Below, piece after piece: positions 31,137-42,602 of a stretch of DNA of 64,000 nucleotides. This stretch comes from Rebecca billardiae RCC1528. Lineage: Eukaryota > Haptophyta. Each line of letters starts with the position of its first letter. Within the stretch, counting starts at the first letter, position 1. The notes beneath the pieces were generated by a model. It searched no databases. It saw nothing but the letters and a program-made list of their open reading frames with translations, and was not told the origin of the DNA. The stretch is from the NCBI GenBank assembly GCA_965240325.2, contig OZ251222.1:4960001-5024000 (forward strand), given 5' to 3'. The position numbers and the translations under genes were made by a program.

Positions 31137-33187
31137 GTGCACACGCGCGCGAGGCCTGCCCTCGGCGCGCATGCCTCGGCTACCCCCCGACGCACCGAGC
31201 ACACGGCCGCCGCCCGAGCGCGCGTGCTGCGCCGCGCCCCCCCGCCGCCGCGGAGGGCCGCCGCGGCCGCGCCGCGCGCACGCCAGGCCACAGCCGCTCC
31301 TCCGCGAGGTGCGTCGGCAGCAGCAGCGGCTGGCCACCTCGCTGAGCGCGCTGCCGCCATCAGCGCCGTACCCGAGCACGCTGCGGCGACAGCTGGCGCC
31401 TTCTGGCGCCCACCCCTCACCCGGCCGCCTGGCACGAACGGCCGGCGCGGCACGCGCCGGGACTGAGCGCACTCGCAGATCGGACTGACTCTGAGCAGAC
31501 AAGACCTGTTGACCGGTCGGTCGATGGGGTCCGCGCTGCGACTATCTATTCGGCTGGCCGCAACAGGGTGCCTTCACATTACTACCGCGCTAGCGTCACC
31601 CGGACCGTTGGTCGCCGGCCTCAGAAGTCAGAGCGGCTCAGCCAGTGCCCAGTGGGCAGTCCGACGCCACGCCAACGGGCGCATTCAAAGCCGCCTGCCG
31701 CCGCCGGCTCGTTGTCCGCCGGCTTCGTCGTCGATGAACGTTACTGTATTGGCCTTTAAACGCACGACGGTTCGTCACGTATCCGTAACAGTACCCATGG
31801 ACGCGTTGCCCGCACCGCGGGCGAAGGCGGCGGCAGGGCCAATTGCCAGCTGATGGACATGGCGCGCCATCTGGCGTCCCCGTAACCTCCGCGTGCGCCA
31901 ACTCGTCGCATCGCCCCTGAGCGCTGCGGCGTTGACCGTTTCCACGGGCGGGGTCGAGCCAGCCGGGTCATCCGAAGTGACCTGCGCGCGCTGCGCGGGG
32001 CCTGTCAACATGTTCCGAGTTCCATCAGTCGAACGTAGCCCTGTGTTGCCATGACCGGACGCGTGGATGCCACTCCCCAGGCGGGCGCTGCCGGCGGTGG
32101 CGTCGGACTTGAACGATTGTGTCAGCGTCCTGTACGGTCCCGACCCGCCGCAGCCGGCACGCCCCTACTGCCGCTGAAACTCGTAGACTCGCACTGGAGG
32201 AGCCTGGGTACTGCGACGCGGAGTCACGCGGGTGCTACAGCCGTGGCTGCGAATATACTCCAGCAGTCGCTCGGTCCTCTTCTAGCCGCCCTTCTGCTCG
32301 GCGGTCCCGTGCCACAGGCGGCCACAGGCGGCCACGGCGGCGGCGGCGGGCCGTGGCGCCTTCTGTCTGTTCTGATTCTGAACCGCGCCGCGACCGCGCC
32401 CGGCCTGGCCGTGATCGTGGGCCCCGGCAAGGCCGAACTGGCGGTCACCGGCGGAACCGCGGTGCGCCGGGGCCTTCACGACGAATCATCGGCCGGCCGC
32501 GTCAGCACAGAGGGTATACGCCCTTCGCCCTCGCCCGGCGTCGGCGGGCTCGTGCTCGGGCCCGGGCCGGACGGGCCGGATGACTCGCCACCACTCACGG
32601 TCTCCGGGAGTGGCGGGACTCGGACTCGGAGCCGGGAGCGGGAGTGAGTGCGCTGGAGACGGCGTAGTTATTTGGACTAGCTCATGATTGCAGGACATTC
32701 CGCCGCGCGCGGACTGCTGTTGCAGCTCGGTTGGCGGGGACGGTGTTAGGCCGTTGGCAGAATTATTCAATTATATATATATATATATTTATAATTATAA
32801 TTCCGCAGATATGAGATAATGATGATTGATGGAGCTAGACTGCTAGTGCAAGCGGTGGTCGTGGAGCCTGCGCCCGCTGCGCCGGGCCGCCGGCAGCAGC
32901 GTGCCACCGGACAGACGACAGTCCGGGCCACACCCGACGAGACACGAATCGTGGCACCCGCTCGGCGGTGAGCGGCAATGCATATTAAACAATCCGTTCG
33001 ACGAGCGCAACGCTCGCCGCGCGGAGAGCGCGGGCCACGGCCAGCGCTGCCGCAGCAGGCCGGCCAGCCCTGGGCCACGCACGCCGCCGTCGACGCTGCA
33101 GCGGACGATGCGGCTGTGGGCTGAGGAGACGCGCCGCCCGCGGCAGCCGCCGCCTCCCGAGCCGCCGTGTCGCCCCGGCCTCACAGC
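31137..33187. other. 2-kb intergenic region
   Basis: This lies between the convergent 3' ends of H2A.Z (plus) and the histidine phosphatase (minus). An AT island at 32768-32820 (tatatatatatatatttataattataat) lies 370 bp past the phosphatase gene. A plus-strand open frame of 198 codons from ATG 32051 is Gly/Ala/Pro-rich with no recognisable domain, and I do not call it a gene. Confidence 0.45.
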
Positions 33188-34801
33188 TCACAGCGCCGCC
33201 GCGCCGGGCGGCGGCGGCGGCGCCTCCTCCCTCCCCGCCCCCTCCCGATCCTCCGTGAGCGGCCTGGGCGGCTGCCACTCGCTCACCAGCACGGCGTCCG
33301 AGTCTGAAACGATCGAGGTGGCGGAGGAGCGGGGGCGGCGCATCGAGGCGGGCAGCGCGCCCCCTCGGTCCGGTCCGTAGTAGAAGGTGCCTTCCTCCAC
33401 CACAAACTGGAGGGAGCGCGCGCGCCCAAACGCGCGCGCGCACGCGCGCGCACGCGCACACGCTCAGGAGCGCGCGACGCGCGTGGCGCGGCCGCGCGCC
33501 CCGCGGTCGCCGCCGCCACCGCCGCCGCCGCCGCGCACGCGCACACGCTCAGGAGCGCGCGGCGCGCGTGGCGCCCGTGCGCGCACCTCCGTCCCGCGCG
33601 GCCCCTCCACCTCTCTCGGCCGGTACGCAGAGGCCAGGTAGTAGCGCCCGTCTGCCGAGCGGTCGAGCCGCCACATCTCGCAGTTGGTCGGGTTCCACAC
33701 CTGCTCGAACTGCGAGACGGTCCAGCCCATGTACCGCATGGCGAGCAGCCGGATGAACAGGCCGTGCGCCAGGATGATGTAGTTCTTGCGCCGCTCCCTG
33801 CGCCAAAGGGGCGGGGGGCGGGGGGCGACGGGAGCGCGTCGGCGGAGGGGGCGGCGCGGTGCGGTGCGCGGCCTACCGCGGAGGGCGCGGCAGAAGCGCG
33901 CGCGCGCGCGCCGGTTGAGGTCCATCTGGCGGAAGAGCGTGAGCAGAAAGTCGCCCGCGCGCCCGTGCACGTCCGCGCCGCTCTCGCCGTTGTCGAAGCG
34001 GTACCAGAAGCGGCCGTACCGCCTGCGCTCCTGCTTGGAGCGCTTGATCACGGACACGTCCTGGAAGTTTCCGAACTCCTGCTCGCGCAGCAGCGGGTCC
34101 TCGCGGATGACGACCTTCGCCGTGTCGAAGTCGCCCCCGCTGAGCACCTCGCCCAGCGTGCGCACCGCGCGCGTGTACGGGCTGAGGTACACCTGCAGCG
34201 CCTCCTCGCCCACGTGCGCCTTGAGAGCGCGGCCCGCCGCGCGCGCCTGCGCGCGCCCGCGCTCGGTGAGGTCCATGAGGTGGTCGGGGATCGAGGAGTA
34301 GAGCGTCTCGTTCACGTTGCCCTGCGACTCGCCGTGCCGCATCAGCCAGATGTGCTCGGGGCGGCGCGAGCGCCGCCACTCCTCGACGCCGTCCGCGATC
34401 GCCGCGCACAGCCGCTGCCACGCGCCGCGCCACGCGCGCGCGAGCAGCGCGCGCAGCGCGCCCAGCGCGCGGCGGACGGGGCCGAGCTTGGCCGGCGGCG
34501 CCCGGCCGAGCTCCGGCCGGCGCGGCACGTCGCCCGCCGAATCGCACACGCCGATCGAGTCGGGCCGCATCGCGACGAGCGCGCAGCGCGCCGGCCGCAG
34601 CGCGCGCGGCGCGCCGCCGGCCGGCGCGAGCGGGCGGAGCGGGCGGAGCGCGCGCGCGCGCGGCGTCACAACTGTGTGGCAGCTGCCGATCGCGCCGAGC
34701 GCCAGTGCCATCGCCACGACGGCTAGCCTCGCCCAGCCCGGCTGCGTGAGCGCTCGCCGGTGGCGCGGCGCGCGCTGCAGCGCCCTCATCGCGCTCATCA
34801 T
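33188..34801 (-). CDS. Histidine phosphatase (phosphoglycerate-mutase-like) with N-terminal membrane segment
   Basis: The catalytic signature is IWLMRHGESQGNVNETLY, with the nucleophilic His in RHG. LSPYTRAVRTLGEVL carries the second Arg, LLREQEFGNFQD the Glu region, and ILAHGLFIRLLAMRYMG the second catalytic His. Three exons are proposed: 34801-33912, 33797-33587 and 33406-33188, for about 439 residues. Intron 1 is GC-AG (114 bp, interrupting MDLNR|ERRKNY) and intron 2 is GT-AG (180 bp). The N-terminus has a hydrophobic run, ARLAVVAMALALGAIGSCH, likely a signal anchor. The substrate is unknown; relatives in algae and fungi with the LMRHGESQGN pattern are broad phosphatases. Its start is 165 bp from the next gene, which is divergent. 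Confidence 0.82.
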
Positions 34802-34966
34802 CGGGGTGTCCGACGTCGCCGGACGGTGGGTGCCGCACTGCCGCAGCACTCTGATGAGACTCTTCTGTGCTGCCGAGTTGGCCTTGCTGGTCCCTTGTCC
34901 TTCCGGCTGCCATCGTTGGCGCCCAGCACCTGAGAGCAGCAGCCGCGTCCGTCCTCTGCGCCCGCC

Positions 34967-35923
34967 ATGCCGGCGACGGCGGGCCGCGTGCGCATGCCGC
35001 ACAACAACGTCATGTCGACGAGCGCGACGCTCAAGACGAGCGCCGTGTGGCAGGTGCGCCCGCGAGCGCGCGCGCCGTGCTCCGCGCGGCGCGGCCATGC
35101 GCATCGGCTCACGCCCCGCGCGCGCGTGCGCGCGCGCCGCCGCCGCCCGTGGCGCTCCGCAGAATGTGATCGGCCACGACCCGCACGCTCCTTCAGCCGG
35201 CGGCGCGGGCCCCTCCACGGCCGCCGCGCCGCCCGACGGCGGCGACAGCGGCGGCGGAGCGTACGAGTCGATGAAGGCGAGCGCACGCGCGCGCACCGGA
35301 GCGCACCTGCCGCGCCGAGCGCGCCGTGCCGCCACTCAGCCTGCGCCCCCGCCCCGCCTCCCGCCGCCCCCGCCCCGCAGGGGCTGATGGCGCTCGCCAA
35401 GATGAGCGGCGGCGTGGACGAGTCGAAGGGCAAGTGGCGCGGCAGCGGCAGGCTCAAGGCGGGCTGGCTGAGCGGGGAGCAGGTGCCGCTGGCGGCGGAC
35501 AAGGAGGAGATGCCGTCGTCCACCGAGTCGGGCTCGTCGAGCGACGACAGCAGCAGCACCAGCAGCGGCGAGCGCGCGGGCGCGCGCGAGGGCGGCGCCG
35601 CCAAGCGCGCCGCGCCCGCGGCAGGCGGCGCGGGCGGCGAGGAGGCGCGCGCGCGCGAGAGGCGCGAGGGCCGCGAGGGCGGCAAGGAGAAGCGCAAGCG
35701 GCACCGCAAGCACCGGCGCGACAAGGACAAGGAGCGCAAGAAGTCCAAGTCCAAGTCCAAGTCCAAGTCCAAGTCGCGCTCGAAGGACAAGCTGCGCGAC
35801 AAGGAGAAGCGGCGCAAGCGCGAGCGCTCGGAGCGGGGCGAGGGGCGAGGCGAGGGGCGGGGCGAGGGGCGGGGCGAGGGCGGCGACGGCTCTGAGCGCC
35901 GGGACAAGAAGCGCCGGCACTGA
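34967..35923 (+). CDS. Small nuclear-type Lys/Ser/Arg-rich protein, unidentified
   Basis: Three exons (34967-35053, 35163-35276, 35381-35923) give about 247 residues with phase-0 junctions. Intron 1 is GT-AG (GTGCGC...TCCGCAG) and intron 2 is GC-AG (ATGAAG|GCGAGC...CCCGCAG). Splicing removes Arg/Pro-rich frame noise and joins PHNNVMSTSATLKTSAVWQ to NVIGHDPHAPS, then YESMK to GLMALAKMSGGVDESKGKW. The C-terminal half is a Ser/Asp run followed by KEKRKRHRKHRRDKDKERKK and a repeated Lys-Ser tract (35743-35775), typical of nuclear-speckle or RNA-processing factors. No named family was recognised. A tandem GGCGAGGGGC repeat encodes Gly/Glu/Arg near the end. Confidence 0.7.
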   Translation: MPATAGRVRMPHNNVMSTSATLKTSAVWQVRPRARAPCSARRGHAHRLTPRARVRARRRRPWRSAECDRPRPARSFSRRRGPLHGRRAARRRRQRRRSVRVDEGERTRAHRSAPAAPSAPCRHSACAPAPPPAAPAPQGLMALAKMSGGVDESKGKWRGSGRLKAGWLSGEQVPLAADKEEMPSSTESGSSSDDSSSTSSGERAGAREGGAAKRAAPAAGGAGGEEARARERREGREGGKEKRKRHRKHRRDKDKERKKSKSKSKSKSKSRSKDKLRDKEKRRKRERSERGEGRGEGRGEGRGEGGDGSERRDKKRRH

Positions 35924-37419
35924 CGCACGGCACTGACGCACGGGACGGGCGCGGGGCGCGCAGCACCGAGCTGCACCGAGCAGCGGGGGCGCCGCGCCGA
36001 CGGGTCGTGGCGGCGTGGCGGGCTCTTGGCCGCCACCGGCTTGATTGATATGAATATATGATGGGCCTGTTTTATTTCTACCAGATTCCATTTACTATGT
36101 CACGGCGACAAACCCGTGCCCGCCAGTGGGAATCGGTGTCACGCCCCGTTCAGTGTACCTCTCACGACCGATGGCGGCCCCGGCGTGCGCGAGGAATGCG
36201 ATTCCTGCACTCCTCGGTGACCTGTGAGTGCAGGAATCCAGTTGCGGCGCTCGTCCGCCTCGTCGTCGTCGCACACGAGGTACACTGAAGAGCACGGGTC
36301 AGAAGCCAGATCTCTCTGCGCGCTCGCGCCCGTGCGGCGAGGCACTGGCAGGCTTGTTCTGGCATCATCTTGGCCAAGACTGCAGCCTGCCAGATGCGCG
36401 AGGACGCGTGTGCACGCCTTTCCCGCGTCATGGGTGCGCGTGGCACGCACCCTGTCGTCATCTACGCCGAGGAGGCCTGAGCAACCAGCCCACCAACCTG
36501 CCGTGACCACGTTCAAATGCAGGCGGCAAGCTGCATGCGAGCGCACGCAACGGAAGCATCTCACGCTCGACAAGGAAGTGGCGGCGGAGCGAGTGTAGCT
36601 GGTATCGTTTGCAGCCCATCGGTTGTTCAACAATCCTGGCTCAACAACTGACACGGGCGCGACGCAGCCAAGGCAGAGTGCTTGCAGCTCGCAGCGCGCC
36701 CGCAACTGCGGTTTGCCGCCGCGGCGCGGCGATCGTCACACCGCCGTGCGCTGCGAGTGACCTCTGTGTCATGGCGAAGCACCATGGCAAGGCTAAGCAG
36801 CATGCCTTGGCAACACCTTTCGCTACAGCTCAGCGCCCTAGTACGAACATGCGCCAACGACGTGCCATCCCTACTCCGCAATCGCGCCGGCACCCACCAC
36901 CAGCGGGCAAGCCGCCATTTTACCCGGTTTTGGCGAATGTCGCCGTTGGGCTCTCGTAGAAATAAAACAGGCCGATCTGATGGGCGCCGCTAACGAAGCG
37001 TCTCGGCACCGCATTCGCAACTACCAAGGCTGCCACTTGCCAGGCCACGGCCCGCTGGCAGTGGGAGTCTGAGCCCTGGGCACGCTGCGCCGCTCGTGCC
37101 GCCCTGTGGGCTGCTGGCCACACATGGACCACGGCGGCTTTGCGAGCCGATGCTCGGCACGGCGGCGCCCTGATCGCGTGCACTGCAGCAGAGGGCCAGC
37201 GCGCGCTGCATACCGTAATAATCAGGCGAACACCACTACCTCGGGGGAAAATGGAAATGCCCCGCCGGCCCCCTGGATTTCGAAAGTCGTTTCAGCGCGC
37301 GCAGAGGGGCGGCACCCGGGCGTCATCGTGCGAGCGGCGGGAGGCCGCCTGCCTCCGCGGCCGCGCTCGGCACACGCACCAACTGCGCCCGACGACGGCG
37401 AGGCGTCGTTGGCGGCGCG
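35924..37419. other. Intergenic region containing a 0.9-kb TIR element
   Basis: No gene was supported. The TIR element at 36064-36973 fills most of the region. A 13-bp inverted pair (ATTCCTGCACTC and GAGTGCAGGAAT, 36200-36239) lies inside that element. The rest (36974-37419) would contain the promoter of the following gene. Confidence 0.5.
36064..36973. mobile_element. 0.9-kb MITE-like element
   Basis: GGCCTGTTTTATTTCTAC at 36064-36081 is repeated exactly in inverse at 36956-36973. Similarity extends loosely inward with a shared CGGCGACA. The tips are AT-rich, unlike the GC-rich interior. No open frame with a recognisable domain and no clear target duplication (GAT occurs near both ends) were found. 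It looks like a non-autonomous DNA element. Confidence 0.6.
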
Positions 37420-38358
37420 ATGCGCTTCTATGACATCACCGTGCGCTCGCAGACCGGCACGGACAAGCAGGTGCGCGCACTCGCCCGCCCCTTCGCGCGG
37501 CGCGTCCCACGCGCCACGCTGACGCTGACGCGCGAGCGTGTGCGCGCGCGCGCGCGCCTCGCGCGCCCGCAGTTTGTGATGCTCTCGCGCGACATGCCCG
37601 CGAGCTTCCGGCCGTACCACTCGGCCGCGCAGCTCGCCGCGGCGGAGGTGCCCGTGCAGATCACCGCGGCCGACCGCGCGGCCGCGGCCGCGGCGATGAG
37701 CGGCGTGACTCGCGCGCTCGTGCGCACCTCGACGGACTCGTCGCTGCACCACCCGACGGCGGTGGCGCGCGTGCGCGCGAGGCAGCCCGTGCGCGTCTCG
37801 CTCGAGACGATCAACCGCCTCGCCGAGGAGCACCGGCAGCAGCAGCTCCTCCGCCACTCCACCGACCCGTTCGGCCCTGCGTTCTCGCGAGAGCAGCCGA
37901 CGCGCGTGCTCGCCTCCAGGCGGGAGGACGTGCGCAGGCGGATGGCGAAGGACGCGCGCGAGGCGCGGGAGCACGAGCGCGCGGCGGGGCTCAAGGCGCG
38001 CCCGCCGCCGCCGCCCCGCCCGCCGCTCGCCGCCGTGCTCGAGCGCGCCGCCTCCCCCGAGGCGCGTGCGGCGCTGGCCTCGCCCGTGCCGTCTCTGCTC
38101 GACTTCAAGCCGCTGCCCGAGGGCGCGAGCGAGGAGGAGGCGGCGCTGGAGCGGCGGAAGCAGGCGGCGATGCTGCGGCTGTTCGGGGAGCACGAGTACC
38201 GCATGCGCGAGGCGCAGGCCGCCTCGCGCGCGCCGTTCCGCGCGTACCTGCCCCCCGCCGCCGCGGGCCGCGAGCAGGAGCGCGTGCAGCTCGAGAAGGA
38301 CAGCGCGCGGCTGATGCGCAAGCTGGTGCTGCGCCCGCGCTCGCACACGTACGAGTGA
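37420..38358 (+). CDS. Unidentified 278-residue protein, two exons
   Basis: Exon 1 (37420-37470) encodes MRFYDITVRSQTGTDKQ. A 102-bp GT-AG intron (GTGCGC...CCCGCAG) follows, then exon 2 (37573-38358) begins FVMLSRDMPASFRPYHS. The protein is soluble, with a helical charged middle (RREDVRRRMAKDAREAREHE) and a predicted coiled C-terminal part (EEEAALERRKQAAMLRLFGE). It ends RPRSHTYE. Composition is balanced and the splice restores phase, so the model is sound. I do not recognise the family. Confidence 0.7.
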   Translation: MRFYDITVRSQTGTDKQVRALARPFARRVPRATLTLTRERVRARARLARPQFVMLSRDMPASFRPYHSAAQLAAAEVPVQITAADRAAAAAAMSGVTRALVRTSTDSSLHHPTAVARVRARQPVRVSLETINRLAEEHRQQQLLRHSTDPFGPAFSREQPTRVLASRREDVRRRMAKDAREAREHERAAGLKARPPPPPRPPLAAVLERAASPEARAALASPVPSLLDFKPLPEGASEEEAALERRKQAAMLRLFGEHEYRMREAQAASRAPFRAYLPPAAAGREQERVQLEKDSARLMRKLVLRPRSHTYE

Positions 38359-38722
38359 GGGCGCGGGGGGCGGGGCGCGCGCGGCGCGTGGCGAGGCTCT
38401 GCTGCGCCGCCAGCGGCTGCCGCAGCCGCAGCCAGCGCGGCGGTGATGGGTCGCACTCACCGCCCGTGCGCACTTTCAACTTACAATCTTACATCGTCCG
38501 TCATCGCAAAGCGCAGCGGTTCCTATGGTCGAATAAAATAAGCACAGCAGAATTCGCGTTAGATTCTCCCGCCGAATAATAAACGAAAAGGTGGCGTTCA
38601 GCACAGGGCGGCGGGCGCGGAACAAGCGCCGGAGCAGCGCTCCGTGCCGCGTGCCCTGGGCCCGCGCGCATCTCGACGCCGTCCACGCCCGCAGCGCACG
38701 CCGCGGCGCGCGGCGGTGCGCG
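38359..38722. other. Spacer with poly(A)-signal-like AATAAA
   Basis: An AT-rich stretch at 38470-38590 contains AATAAAATAAG (38533). It lies about 175 bp past the stop of the upstream gene and is a candidate 3'-end signal. The rest is the 5' flank of the ENP2 gene; an in-frame open stretch upstream of its ATG has no support. Confidence 0.45.
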
Positions 38723-39412
38723 ATGAGCCTCGTGCAGGTGGCCTCGCTGAACAACGTGCGCACGTACAACCTCGCCGGCGGCGCGCGGCTGCCGCAGTTC
38801 GCCAAGCCCGCCGGCGCGAAGCGGAAGGGCGCGCGCGGCCCCGCGCAGGGCAGCAGCGCGCACGTCGAGGTGCTGCAGGACCTCGACTTCCCCGCCGCGT
38901 CGCAGCGCGTGCGCTTCTCGGCGGACGGCGAGTACGTCGTCGCGTCCGGCGTGTACCCGCCGCAGATCCGGCTGTACGAGCTCCGCCAGCTCTCGCTCAA
39001 GGTGAAGCGGCACATTGACGCGGAGGTGGTGCAGCTGCAGCTGCTGTCAGACGACTACAAGAAGATCGCGCTGCTGCGCGCGGACCGCACGGTGGAGCTG
39101 CACGCGCAGTACGGCGTGCACCACAAGACGCGCATCCCCACGCACGGCCGCGACCTCGCGTACGACCCCGCCTCGTGCGAGCTGCTCGTGTGCGGCGCGG
39201 GCGCGGCCGTGCACGTGCTCAACCTGGACGAGGGCAGGTTTGCGCCGCCGCTGCTCACGGGCGCGGCGGGCGGGGTGAACGTGCTCGCGCGCGCGGGGGC
39301 GCACGGGATGCTCGCGTTCGGCTCGGACGACGGCCTCGTCGAGTGCGTCGACCCGCGCACGCGCTCGCGGCTCGGCGCGCTGCAGCTCGCGCGCGCCGAC
39401 GCGCCGCCAGGC

Positions 39413-39446
<34 letters not shown>

Positions 39447-41362
39447 GCGGCGGCGGCGGCGCGCGGGCGCGGGGCCAGCCGGCGTCGGCGTCGGTGGAGG
39501 ATGCCATGGCGGCGGTGCGCTCGGCGGGCGCGGCGGGCATCACCGCCCTCCGCTTCGACGACGGCGGGCTGCGCCTCGCTGTGGGCACGGCGGCCGGGTG
39601 TGTCCTGCTCTTTGACATCCGCAGCGCGCGCCCGCTGTGCTGCCGGGAGCAGGGCAACGGGCTGGCGCTGCGCGCGCTCGAGTTCGGCACGGCGTCGGCC
39701 GCGGCGCTCGAGGCGTCGGGCGGCGACGTGGGCGGCCTCTCCGCCTCCGAGCTCGGCGTGCTGCTCTCCGCAGACGCTCGCTCCCTCAAGATCTGGGCGC
39801 CCGAGGCGGGGGGCGCGGTGGGCGGGCGCGTGCTGACGACCATCCAGCCGCCCGCGCCCCTCTCCGACTTTGCGCTGTGCAGGGGGTCGGGGCTGGTGCT
39901 CGCCGCGCTGGAGCAGCCGCACATGGGCGTGTGGCACACGCCCGCGCTCGGCCCCGCGCCGCGCTGGTGCTCGTGGCTCGAGCAGCTCACCGAGGAGCTC
40001 GAGGAGGGCGGAGGCGCGGGCGGAGGCGCGGGCGGCCCGTCCGCGCCCCACGCGGGCGGTGTGTACGACGACTATGTGTTCGTCACGGAGCGCGAGCTGA
40101 ACGAGCTGCAGCTGGGCAGCCTGGTGGGCACGCCGCTGCTGCGCGCGTACATGCACGGCTACTTCATCGACCGGCACGCGCACCGCGCCGAGCCGCGCCG
40201 CGAGCGCGCCGCCCCGCCCCGCGCGCGGTGCGGTGGTGCGGGGCTGAGCCGCGCGCCGCACCCTCACCCTCCCCTCCGCGCGGCCGGGCGCTGTGCCCGC
40301 CCGCGCGGCTGCGCGCTGCTGTGCGCGCAGCCGGCTGCACGCCAAGGCGAGGGACCTCAGCCAGCCGTTTGCGTACGAGCAGTGGCGCAAGGAGCGCGTC
40401 CAGCAGAAGGTGCGCGCACACACACGCACACACGCACTCTCGCTGCGCGCACGCACACACGACACGTGCGCACGGCGCCCCGCCTCGCGCCTCGCGCCTC
40501 ACGCGGCGCGCTCCCCCGCGGGCGTCCGGTGCCCCGGCGTGCGCGCCCTGGCGCGCAGCTCGAGGCCAAGGTGGGCGCGCGCATCGCGCCGCTCAGCAGG
40601 GCGCAGCGCGCGCCCAAGGTGGCGGTGAACGCAGCGCTGGCGCTCAAGCTGCACGCCGAGGGCGCGGCCGGGGGCCGCAAGCGGGACAAGGACAAGGACG
40701 CGGCGGGGCAGCACGCGGGCAGCAGCCTGCTCGCGGACGAGCGGTTCGGCGGCCTCTTCTCCGACCCCGACTTTGCGATCGACGAGGGCGCGGACGAGTA
40801 CAGGCGCATCCACGGCGACAACCGCGCGCGCGGCGCGGCGCAGCAGCAGCAGCAGCGCGGCGCGCGCGGCGCGCGGCGCGCGGACGAGAGCGAGGACGAG
40901 GCGGACGGCGACGCGGCGGGGGGCAGCGAGGAGGAGGAGGAGCAGGAGGAGGAGCCGAGCGAGGAGGACGACGAGGACGACGAGAGCGCGGAGGAGCCGC
41001 CGACGGCGGGCGCGCGCGCGCCGCCGGCCGGCGGCGGCGGCGGGCGCGTGGTCGGCGTGTCCGGCGGGCTGCTCGGCAAGGATGTGGCGGAGCGCGCGGC
41101 GGCCGCGCTGAGCACGGCCGCGTCGGGCGCCAGCTTCGAGCGCCAGCTCGCCGCGCAGCGCGAGGACGGCGTGATCGCCATGCGCGGCTCGGCGCGCGGC
41201 TCGGCCGAGCTCACGTTCGTGCCCGAGGCGAAGCGGCGCGCTGCCGAGGCGGCGCGCGCCAAGAAGCAGGCGCGGCGCTCCCCGAAGGAGCGGCGCGGGA
41301 TCAAGGAGCTCGGCCTCAAGAGCGCCGCGCCGAAGGACTACCGCCGGCGCTTCAAGAAGTGA
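38723..41362 (+). CDS. NOL10: Nucleolar protein 10 / ENP2, ribosome-biogenesis WD40 protein
   Basis: ENP2/NOL10 acts in 18S rRNA processing in the nucleolar SSU processome. The start MSLVQVASLNNVRTYNLAGG and the beta-propeller strands match this family (VRFSADGEYVVASGVYPPQIRLYEL; IALLRADRTVELHAQYGVHH; LRLAVGTAAGCVLLFDIRS). Three exons are proposed: 38723-40173, 40331-40409 and 40559-41362. Intron 1 is GC-AG (GCACGC...GCGCAG) and joins HGYFIDR to RLHAKARDLSQPFAYEQWR. Intron 2 is GT-AG and joins RVQQK to LEAKVGARIAPL. Both junctions restore the family sequence, although the frame stays open through both introns. An NUC153-like motif, DERFGGLFSDPDFAID, precedes an acidic Glu/Asp tract and the terminal KDYRRRFKK. 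A poly-Ala/Gly tract (39413-39465) is inserted in the propeller. Confidence 0.93.
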
Positions 41363-41618
41363 CGCGCTTGGCACGCGCGCTTGAGTAGGCCAATCATGCG
41401 GACCGGGCCGGGGGGTAGCCGCGCGGCGCCCATGGGGGGTAGCCGGGTAGGTGCGCCATCGTGGCCTTTGGAGGCACGTCCGGATGCGTCGTCGAGTCCG
41501 GATACATTTCGCCGCCATCGTTTCTGATGCCCGCCCGGACCGTGGCGACGTGCTTTCAGCGTGCGTGGGCTGCGCCTCTTGCCTGAAGGCCTGCAAGCGC
41601 GTGCTCGCAGTGCGCGCC

Positions 41619-42098
41619 ATGTCGGGGGTCGACCAGACAAAGAGCGCCTTCCAGAAGCAGAGCGCGGTCTTCATCGGCAGCAAGAAGCTGCTGACGAAGA
41701 AGGGGGGCGGGCGCGAGGCGCGCTACTGGAAGAACGTCGGGCTGGGCATCAAGACGCCCAAGGAGGCGATCGATGGCAACTACGTGGACAAGAAGTGCCC
41801 GTTCACGGGCAACGTGACGATCCGCGGCCGGTTGCTCGCGGGCACGGTGAAGACGACGAAGATGGATCGCACCATCATCATCCGCCGCGACTACTTGCAC
41901 TACATCCGCAAGTACCACCGGTACGAGAAGCGGCACAAGACGCTGCCCGCGCACTGCTCGCCCTGCTTCCGCATCTCGCCCGGCGACCAGGTGCTCGTCG
42001 GCCAGTGCCGCCCGCTGTCGAAGACGGTGCGGTTCAACGTGCTTAAGATCACGAACAAGGCCGGCGGCGCGGGCAAGAAGGGCTTCGAGAAGTTCTGA
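41619..42098 (+). CDS. RPS11: 40S ribosomal protein uS17 (S11)
   Basis: This is a cytosolic small-subunit protein of 159 residues from ATG 41619. Family landmarks are [78 protein letters not shown] and [17 protein letters not shown]. Length and order match eukaryotic uS17 end to end. It lies 256 bp after ENP2 on the same strand; pairing of two ribosome-related genes may be chance. Confidence 0.97.
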   Translation: MSGVDQTKSAFQKQSAVFIGSKKLLTKKGGGREARYWKNVGLGIKTPKEAIDGNYVDKKCPFTGNVTIRGRLLAGTVKTTKMDRTIIIRRDYLHYIRKYHRYEKRHKTLPAHCSPCFRISPGDQVLVGQCRPLSKTVRFNVLKITNKAGGAGKKGFEKF

Positions 42099-42544
42099 AC
42101 CCCCCTCGCTCGCGCGCGCAGGCTGAGGCGGGGGCGGCCGTCCGCTGGGGGGCGGCGTGCACGCTGGGACGTGGCGGCCAAGGGCTGGCCAGCGGTGACT
42201 CGAGCGAGGGACCGTGCGGGGTCTGTCCTCGCGGTATCCGACCCATTCGGCGCGGGCAGCAGGACGGCGCCATCAGGGGCAGCTCGGCTGGCTGTCCCAG
42301 TGTCCGGGGTTGTCAGACGCGTGTCGCGTCGACAGGCCGGGCGGTCCGAGCTCTCGGGCCGCGGTCTGCGTGCCTGACGGTGTGACGCGCGTCGGCTGAT
42401 TGTGCGGTCATCATCGGGCTGGGGCTTCGAGGGTAGCCCCGGTCTCAAGCGCTATGGCCAGCAGTATAATATTGGCGATGTGCTGCGACTGCCACGTGAG
42501 TACCGGACCCGATTTAATAATAGTCGTTGATAAAAATAAACTAA
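42099..42544. other. Spacer with AT-rich end
   Basis: No gene was seen. An AT-rich stretch (42510-42545, GATTTAATAATAGTCGTTGATAA region) lies about 400 bp past the uS17 stop and precedes the repeat bordering the hAT element. Confidence 0.45.
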
Positions 42545-42555
42545 GTACTCACTCA

Positions 42556-42602
42556 TCTCGCCTGCCTGAGCTGTGTGCGTCTCTTATTCTTAGTAAACTG
42601 TA
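42556..42602. repeat. 47-bp dispersed repeat, copy interrupted by the hAT element
   Basis: The unit runs from TCTCGCCTGCCTGAGC to TTCTTAGTAAACTGTA. The same 47 bp occurs twice in direct tandem at 56677-56770. The last eight bases, AAACTGTA, form the target duplication of the hAT element that follows. About ten further bases of similarity lie on the left (ACTCACT). Confidence 0.9.

Noticed and set aside
32051-32647. 198-codon plus-strand frame starting with ATG
   Set aside because: It is Gly/Pro/Ala-rich without hydrophobic core or motifs and has no neighbouring regulatory context. It is not called as a gene.
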